A DNA stretch of 64,000 bases, from contig NZ_JAFGZD010000005.1 in NCBI RefSeq assembly GCF_017165765.1, forward strand, positions 62,001 through 126,000, given 5' to 3'. The DNA comes from Pseudomonas capsici. Lineage in GTDB: Bacteria; Pseudomonadota; Gammaproteobacteria; Pseudomonadales; Pseudomonadaceae. Below are positions 58,928 to 64,000 of this stretch, piece by piece. The notes beneath the pieces were generated by a model that was not told the origin of the DNA, made no database searches, and saw only the letters and a program-made list of their open reading frames with translations. Numbering within the stretch: the first letter of the stretch is position 1; the number at the start of each line of letters is the position of its first letter. The position numbers were made by a program, and so were the translations under genes.

Positions 58928-60505
58928 ATGGCCCTCGACATTCATGCCCACCGTATCCTGATCCTCGATTTCGGGTCCCAGTACACTCAACTGATTGCCC
59001 GCCGCGTGCGTGAAATCGGTGTGTACTGCGAACTGCATCCGTTCGACATGGACGATGAAGCGATTCGCGAATTCGCCCCGCGCGGGATCATCCTCGCCGG
59101 CGGCCCCGAGTCCGTGCACGAAGCCAACAGCCCGCGTGCTTCGCAAGCCGTCTTCGACCTCAATGTGCCGATCTTCGGTATCTGCTATGGCATGCAGACC
59201 ATGGCCGACCAGTTGGGTGGTCGCGTCGAAGGTTCCGACCTGCGCGAGTTCGGTTACGCCCGTGTCGATGTCGTCGGCAAGAGCCGCATACTCGACGGTA
59301 TCGAAGATCACGTGGATGCCGATGGCGTCCTGGGCCTCGATGTCTGGATGAGCCATGGCGACAAGGTCACCGAAATTCCTGACGGCTTCCACGTCCTGGC
59401 CAGCACCCCGAGCTGCCCGATCGCCGGCATGGCTGACGACACCCGTGGCTACTACGGCGTGCAGTTCCACCCTGAAGTGACCCACACCAAGCAGGGCGGT
59501 CGCATCCTGTCGCGCTTCATTCTGGATATCTGCGGTTGTGAAGCGCTGTGGACCCCGTCGCACATTGCTGAAGACGCCATTGCCAGCATCCGCGCCCAGG
59601 TCGGCACCGACAACGTTCTGCTGGGCCTGTCCGGTGGTGTCGACTCTTCAGTGGTTGCCGCTCTGTTGCACAAGGCCATTGGCGATCAGCTGACTTGCGT
59701 ATTCGTCGACAACGGCTTGCTGCGTCTGCACGAAGGCGAGCAGGTCATGGCCATGTTCGCCGAGAACATGGGCGTCAAGGTGATCCGCGCCAACGCCGAA
59801 GAGCAGTTCCTGAACAACCTGGCTGGCGAAAGCGATCCTGAGAAGAAGCGCAAGATCATCGGTCGTACCTTCATCGACGTGTTCGATGCCGAGTCCTGCA
59901 AGCTGGAAAACATCAAGTACCTGGCCCAGGGCACTATCTACCCGGACGTGATCGAGTCGGCTGGCGCGAAAAGCGGCAAGGCTCACGTCATCAAGTCTCA
60001 CCACAACGTGGGCGGCCTGCCGGAAGAAATGAACCTCAAGCTGGTTGAACCCCTGCGCGAGCTGTTCAAGGACGAAGTCCGCCGTCTCGGTCTGGAACTC
60101 GGCCTGCCATACGACATGGTCTACCGCCATCCATTCCCGGGCCCGGGCCTGGGCGTGCGTATCCTCGGTGAAGTGAAGAAGGAATACGCCGACCTGCTGC
60201 GTCGCGCCGACCATATCTTCATCGAAGAACTGCGCAAGGCCGACTGGTACCACAAGGTCAGCCAGGCATTCGTCGTCTTCCAGCCAGTCAAATCCGTCGG
60301 CGTCGTCGGCGATGGCCGCCGCTACGCCTGGGTCGTCGCCCTGCGCGCCGTGGAAACCATCGACTTCATGACCGCACGTTGGGCACACCTGCCTTACGAA
60401 CTGTTGGAAACCGTCAGCGGGCGGATCATCAACGAGATCGATGGGATTTCGCGGGTGACCTATGATGTTTCGAGCAAGCCGCCGGCTACGATTGAGTGGG
60501 AATGA
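58928..60505 (+). CDS. guaA: GMP synthase (glutamine-hydrolysing)
   Basis: 525 residues. The glutaminase domain has the nucleophile cysteine in FGICYGMQT and the His/Glu of QFHPEVTHT. The ATP-pyrophosphatase domain has the P-loop [14 protein letters not shown]. The C-terminus ends [17 protein letters not shown]. It turns XMP into GMP. The guaA 3' end is a recognised integration site for genomic islands in many Proteobacteria, and accessory DNA starts here too. The 117-bp guaB-guaA gap has a short repeat-rich stretch (CAAGCTACAAGCGGTAGTTGC type). Confidence 0.98.
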   Translation: MALDIHAHRILILDFGSQYTQLIARRVREIGVYCELHPFDMDDEAIREFAPRGIILAGGPESVHEANSPRASQAVFDLNVPIFGICYGMQTMADQLGGRVEGSDLREFGYARVDVVGKSRILDGIEDHVDADGVLGLDVWMSHGDKVTEIPDGFHVLASTPSCPIAGMADDTRGYYGVQFHPEVTHTKQGGRILSRFILDICGCEALWTPSHIAEDAIASIRAQVGTDNVLLGLSGGVDSSVVAALLHKAIGDQLTCVFVDNGLLRLHEGEQVMAMFAENMGVKVIRANAEEQFLNNLAGESDPEKKRKIIGRTFIDVFDAESCKLENIKYLAQGTIYPDVIESAGAKSGKAHVIKSHHNVGGLPEEMNLKLVEPLRELFKDEVRRLGLELGLPYDMVYRHPFPGPGLGVRILGEVKKEYADLLRRADHIFIEELRKADWYHKVSQAFVVFQPVKSVGVVGDGRRYAWVVALRAVETIDFMTARWAHLPYELLETVSGRIINEIDGISRVTYDVSSKPPATIEWE

Positions 60506-60515
60506 TCCCACAGTG

Positions 60516-60555
60516 AGGCATGAAAGAACCGGCTTTTGCCGGTTTTTTCATGCCT
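60516..60555. terminator. Extended bidirectional terminator after guaA
   Basis: AACCGGC-TTTT-GCCGGTT with a T-run is embedded in an outer inverted repeat AGGCATGAAA / TTTCATGCCT, giving a long hairpin. It closes the guaBA operon and marks the junction to the accessory gene. Confidence 0.88.
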
Positions 60556-60649
60556 GAACGAATAGCTTAATCTCGCTATTGAAAGTTCCGCATTATTTGG
60601 TAGCAGCTCTCTGTCAGTAGCTGGATATTGTCAAACATGGAAGATCAGA

Positions 60650-63600
60650 ATGAAACTCCTCACAGATGATGAGATTAACGTTGCGTACGCTCACGTCGGA
60701 ACAGTAGACGAAGGCCGTGTTGGGCCAGATAGAGCAAATTATCTTGCGTTAACGGACGCTGATTTTGAACTCCTTCTGTACAGCATCTATAACGAGTGTG
60801 CGTCTGATTTTCCGTGGTACAGCAATGCTCGTTTGATGGTCACGGGAGCTGACCAAGGGCGTGATGTTTGGCTCACGAAGGATGAGCGGCCGGTTGGGCT
60901 TATTCAGTGCAAAAAGGTTAAAGCTGGTTTCACGCGGCCAGATACGCTCCGTGAAGTAATCAAGTTTCTTCTGAATGTCGTGCTTGAGCCGGCGCTTATG
61001 CCGGACCCGACCGATTTTCGTTTTATTCTTGTCCTTGCTTCGGATCCCGCAAATACAGTAACCGATTTTTTTGATACGCCACAGACGTGGCTAACTTCCA
61101 ATGAAGCAGAACTTCTAGGTCTGGTTACCTGTGTCATTAAAAAGTATGAGGCATTCTCGGCACTGAAGATTGAGGTTGTTATGCCTGGCATCAGTAAGGC
61201 GCTCAAGAGCCTGAAATATGAACTTCTTAGGCCAGTCGACCTAGACGCGTTACTAGAGTGCATTCCTGCTGTTCGTCAGAGGTTTTTCAAAGCTCAACTT
61301 GTCGTGGCTGTGGAGGATGCCGAGGCCATGATCGAGAAGCGGTTCGCTGCAGTCGGCTTGGTTTCAAAGAGCACAAAGACATTTACCAGAGCTGATGTTG
61401 AGGAAGATATTACGTGCGGGTCACGCGTTCTGGCTGCCTGGCCTCAAATGATTTGGGGGCAGCATATTAAGCGACCAGAGTTCGATGATCTGATCCAGCG
61501 GATCAGTCGGCACCCTGCAGGCTCCACGCTGGTCGTCGGAGGCGCGGGGACCGGGAAGTCAGCACTTCTCGCTGAGCTGTATGGTGCCCTCAAAGCTCGC
61601 GGCCAGATTGTGCTCGCGATAAAGGCCGACATGCTTAGCCCAGATATTGTGGATTTCACCGACCTCGCTCGCGATCTTGGTATGACAAGTGATATCGAGC
61701 AGGAGCTTCTCTCGTTAGCGGTTGAAGTCCCGGTTGTACTGATCATCGATCAGCTTGACGCTGTTAGTGAAGTGATGGACCAGAGTTCACAGCGCATGCA
61801 GGTGTTGCTTCGCCTTGCGTCCAGGCTTCAGGAAGCAAAGGGTCAAGAGGGCAATAACCTCCCCATTCATGTCATCGTTTCTTCGCGACCATTTGAGGCG
61901 AAGTTCGACGCTCGATTTAGGTTGCTTGACGCGGATGAGCTACTACTTTCCCTGCCTCCGTTCGAGCGGATATCCGCGCTGCTCGGTGAGCTCGGTATCG
62001 ACGCTACGGTGGTGCCTGATAGCCTCAAAGAGACGCTGCGTACACCTTTTGCTCTCGGTATATACGTCGATCTTGCCAAGTCTGGTTTGAGTCCTGCTGA
62101 TTTGACAGCAGCAAACCTGCTTGATCGATGGCTCGACAAGAAGCTACCCGCAGGTGCAGGACGAGCTTCGTGTATGGCGTTCCTGCGCCAGCTTGCAGCT
62201 GACATGACACGGCATGAGAGCCTCTGGCGGCCAGCGGCTCATTATGACCCGGACAACAGCGAAATGCTGCGTTGGGCCGAATCAATTGGCATTGTCATCC
62301 GCGAAGATACCAGCATCGGCTTCAGTCATCAGTCGTGGCTTGATGATTTCCAGGCTAAGACGCTCCGAACTGCCGAAGTGCTGGCTGATTACGCTTGGAG
62401 TCGCCAGGAAGGGTTATTTGCCCGGGGAACAGTCTTGCGCGGCCTTGAGCACATGCGAAGGGTTGATATGGCTTCCTATGAGGTTGCTATTCGCTTGTTG
62501 CTACCAAACCCCAAGACACGCAGACATTTGCGCCATCTTGTGGCCGATTATTTGGCGAGTGTTGATGATCCGAGCGCAAGTGATATTGCTTGGGTCGATT
62601 GGATGGCGCGTAACGATCATGCACTTGCGAATCGGGCATTCAGGCAGCTAGCGACAAGATGGCCGTGCTGGAGGTCAGGGGTGCTGCCGCTCCTTCCTTT
62701 TCTTCTACAGGACGAAAAGCATCGCTGGAATGCGACCATGTTGCTCGTTCGAGAAGTTGCTGAGGACTCGAACCAAGTTATGGAACTGGTCGACCGCTAT
62801 TGGTCGGATACTTCACATGACGGAGATGTGTTTAGTCTCTTTGAGCGTTCTGGTATTGCGACCGACCGTGCAATTGCCCATGTCCGTACGATCTTTAATC
62901 GAACGACGTTGGCAGATTGGGCGATATCCCATTACGCCAAGACTTTACATGAGAACGGTAATACTCACGTTGCTTTGGATCTCATTTCATTTTGGGCTGA
63001 GTTGCAGCCTGCGGATCGGCACAATGACATTAGCGTTTATGGTGTTGAAAAGATTGCGGCAGTCGCACCGCTCTATTGTGCCGAACGACTCCTGCCTTGG
63101 TTTGTCGGGGTGGTATCGCGAGAGGTTGGTGATGGACGGCCAGGGCATCGGTATCCGCAATCGATATCTGTTCCATACGATTGGAAACATGACCCTGGCC
63201 AAGGGCATTTGACGCAGCTTCTGCGAAGTGTGCTCGAAGAGTCAGCAGTTTCTGACCCGCTAGGTGTGCGCACCTTGCTTGTTACTGTTGTTGCTGTAGA
63301 AATTGATGAGGTCCAGTCGCTAGTGGCCGATACCTTGGCGGCGAACTCGGCTGTATTTGCTGAGTATGCGCTCGCGTTTCTCCTGGCCGATCAGCGGCGT
63401 CTTCATCTAGGTAGTGACATGTTCGACGATGAAAGAAGTGTCGGCCACATGATCTGTGGTTGGTCGTCAAGCACACTGATTGCCCAGATCACTCCCTACC
63501 TCTCTCTCGCTGATATTGAGCGGATGCGCGATTACATCGAGGCTTGGGAGCCTTGGGGGGAAGAATTACAGGAAGAGCGAGATCCTGCCCATCGGAGGCA

Positions 63601-64000
63601 ATTGCTCCGTTGGTCTGATGAGCGGAGGTTGCGTTTACTTGCCGAACTACCTGTGCAAGTACTGACGCCCCGTCGTCGTAGGCAGGTTGAGGAGTGGCAG
63701 GTCGAACAGCCCACGCTACAAGCAAAGCCTGGCGGTCGTAGGATGGCGCAGTTCGTTGGATCACCCATGAGCCACGATCAGATGGCGAAAGCCAGTGACG
63801 ATGCGATTATAAAAATGTTCGTTGCAGTAAACGACCATACTGGCCGTCATGAGCACCCGAAACACTGGCTGAAGGGCGGTGTTACTGAGTTGTCTCGGGC
63901 TTTTGCCGCGTTTGCGAAGTCGTTTCCAGATCGTGTTCTTCGTATCATTCCGCGTTTACAACCGGGTCTGCACGAGCAGGTTACGGGCGCCGCGATTAGG
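60650..64000 (+). CDS. Nuclease-STAND/NACHT ATPase, putative antiphage protein (C-terminus beyond window)
   Basis: An uninterrupted frame of 1,117 codons from ATG 60650 (GGAAG six bases upstream) to the window end, with no stop. Residues 1 to about 200 resemble a restriction-endonuclease fold: GADQGRDVWL (Asp72) followed by LIQCKK (Gln86-x-Lys88), a PD-(D/E)XK pattern of Mrr/Cap4 type. A P-loop ATPase follows, with Walker A GGAGTGKS at 297-304, Walker B VVLIIDQLD at 362-370, and an arginine in IVSSRPFE. From about 470 the protein is long and helical, as in the sensor region of STAND proteins. This order (nuclease, NTPase, repeats) is that of Avs-type phage-sensing defence proteins. The base composition is more AT-rich than guaA. 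Function is inferred. Confidence 0.8.
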   Translation, partial: MKLLTDDEINVAYAHVGTVDEGRVGPDRANYLALTDADFELLLYSIYNECASDFPWYSNARLMVTGADQGRDVWLTKDERPVGLIQCKKVKAGFTRPDTLREVIKFLLNVVLEPALMPDPTDFRFILVLASDPANTVTDFFDTPQTWLTSNEAELLGLVTCVIKKYEAFSALKIEVVMPGISKALKSLKYELLRPVDLDALLECIPAVRQRFFKAQLVVAVEDAEAMIEKRFAAVGLVSKSTKTFTRADVEEDITCGSRVLAAWPQMIWGQHIKRPEFDDLIQRISRHPAGSTLVVGGAGTGKSALLAELYGALKARGQIVLAIKADMLSPDIVDFTDLARDLGMTSDIEQELLSLAVEVPVVLIIDQLDAVSEVMDQSSQRMQVLLRLASRLQEAKGQEGNNLPIHVIVSSRPFEAKFDARFRLLDADELLLSLPPFERISALLGELGIDATVVPDSLKETLRTPFALGIYVDLAKSGLSPADLTAANLLDRWLDKKLPAGAGRASCMAFLRQLAADMTRHESLWRPAAHYDPDNSEMLRWAESIGIVIREDTSIGFSHQSWLDDFQAKTLRTAEVLADYAWSRQEGLFARGTVLRGLEHMRRVDMASYEVAIRLLLPNPKTRRHLRHLVADYLASVDDPSASDIAWVDWMARNDHALANRAFRQLATRWPCWRSGVLPLLPFLLQDEKHRWNATMLLVREVAEDSNQVMELVDRYWSDTSHDGDVFSLFERSGIATDRAIAHVRTIFNRTTLADWAISHYAKTLHENGNTHVALDLISFWAELQPADRHNDISVYGVEKIAAVAPLYCAERLLPWFVGVVSREVGDGRPGHRYPQSISVPYDWKHDPGQGHLTQLLRSVLEESAVSDPLGVRTLLVTVVAVEIDEVQSLVADTLAANSAVFAEYALAFLLADQRRLHLGSDMFDDERSVGHMICGWSSSTLIAQITPYLSLADIERMRDYIEAWEPWGEELQEERDPAHRRQLLRWSDERRLRLLAELPVQVLTPRRRRQVEEWQVEQPTLQAKPGGRRMAQFVGSPMSHDQMAKASDDAIIKMFVAVNDHTGRHEHPKHWLKGGVTELSRAFAAFAKSFPDRVLRIIPRLQPGLHEQVTGAAIR

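Overview
The window is chromosomal DNA from a fluorescent pseudomonad, most likely of the Pseudomonas syringae group. The basis is the Pseudomonas-type gene order in three housekeeping blocks (queA-tgt-yajC-secD-secF; trmJ-cysE-iscRSUA-hscBA-fdx-iscX-ndk-rlmN-pilF-rodZ-ispG-hisS-yfgM-bamB-der; xseA to guaBA), syringae-style REP elements and a LOV histidine kinase hybrid typical of that group. No search was run, so the species is inference.

Layout. 0-8 kb: a D-amino-acid catabolic pair (PLP enzyme plus RidA) with a divergent LysR regulator, a small secreted protein made of 11-residue repeats, a three-gene cassette (2-oxoglutarate/Fe(II) oxygenase, TSUP exporter, alpha/beta hydrolase), a MITE-like inverted repeat and a blue-light LOV histidine kinase. 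Upstream of the kinase sits a two-repeat, one-spacer type I-F-like CRISPR mini-array with no cas genes. 8-15 kb: an orphan type VI secretion island with vgrG, a PD-(D/E)XK nuclease effector and two DUF1911-type (PoNi-like) immunity genes, separated by a frameshifted scrap of a second effector. 15-18.3 kb: a DUF1835-like protein, an MFS exporter and a carboxymuconolactone decarboxylase. 18.6-23.5 kb: an AT-richer accessory region ending at tRNA-Leu(CAA). It contains two direct repeats of about 850 bp, each carrying a BRO-N gene and its leader, which flank a HEPN-motif protein gene and a small membrane protein gene.

23.6-60.5 kb is core: queuosine synthesis and protein export, suhB, the Fe-S cluster (isc) operon with its IscR box, the ndk-to-der operon, methionine transamination and omega-amidase, an oxaloacetate decarboxylase homologue, leuA, an M23 peptidase, xseA, a second TSUP protein and guaBA with a visible sigma-70 promoter. 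60.6 kb to the end: immediately after guaA, an open reading frame of more than 1,117 codons runs off the window. It encodes a nuclease-like domain followed by a STAND/NACHT-type ATPase, which looks like an antiphage defence protein.

Two signals seem most worth pursuing. (1) Three copies of a BRO-N gene share a roughly 205-nt leader of four hairpins. The loop of hairpins 1 and 3 is complementary to hairpin 2, and in the diverged copy loop and partner change together, which is strong internal evidence for a conserved pairing. (2) The nuclease-STAND gene at the guaA junction.
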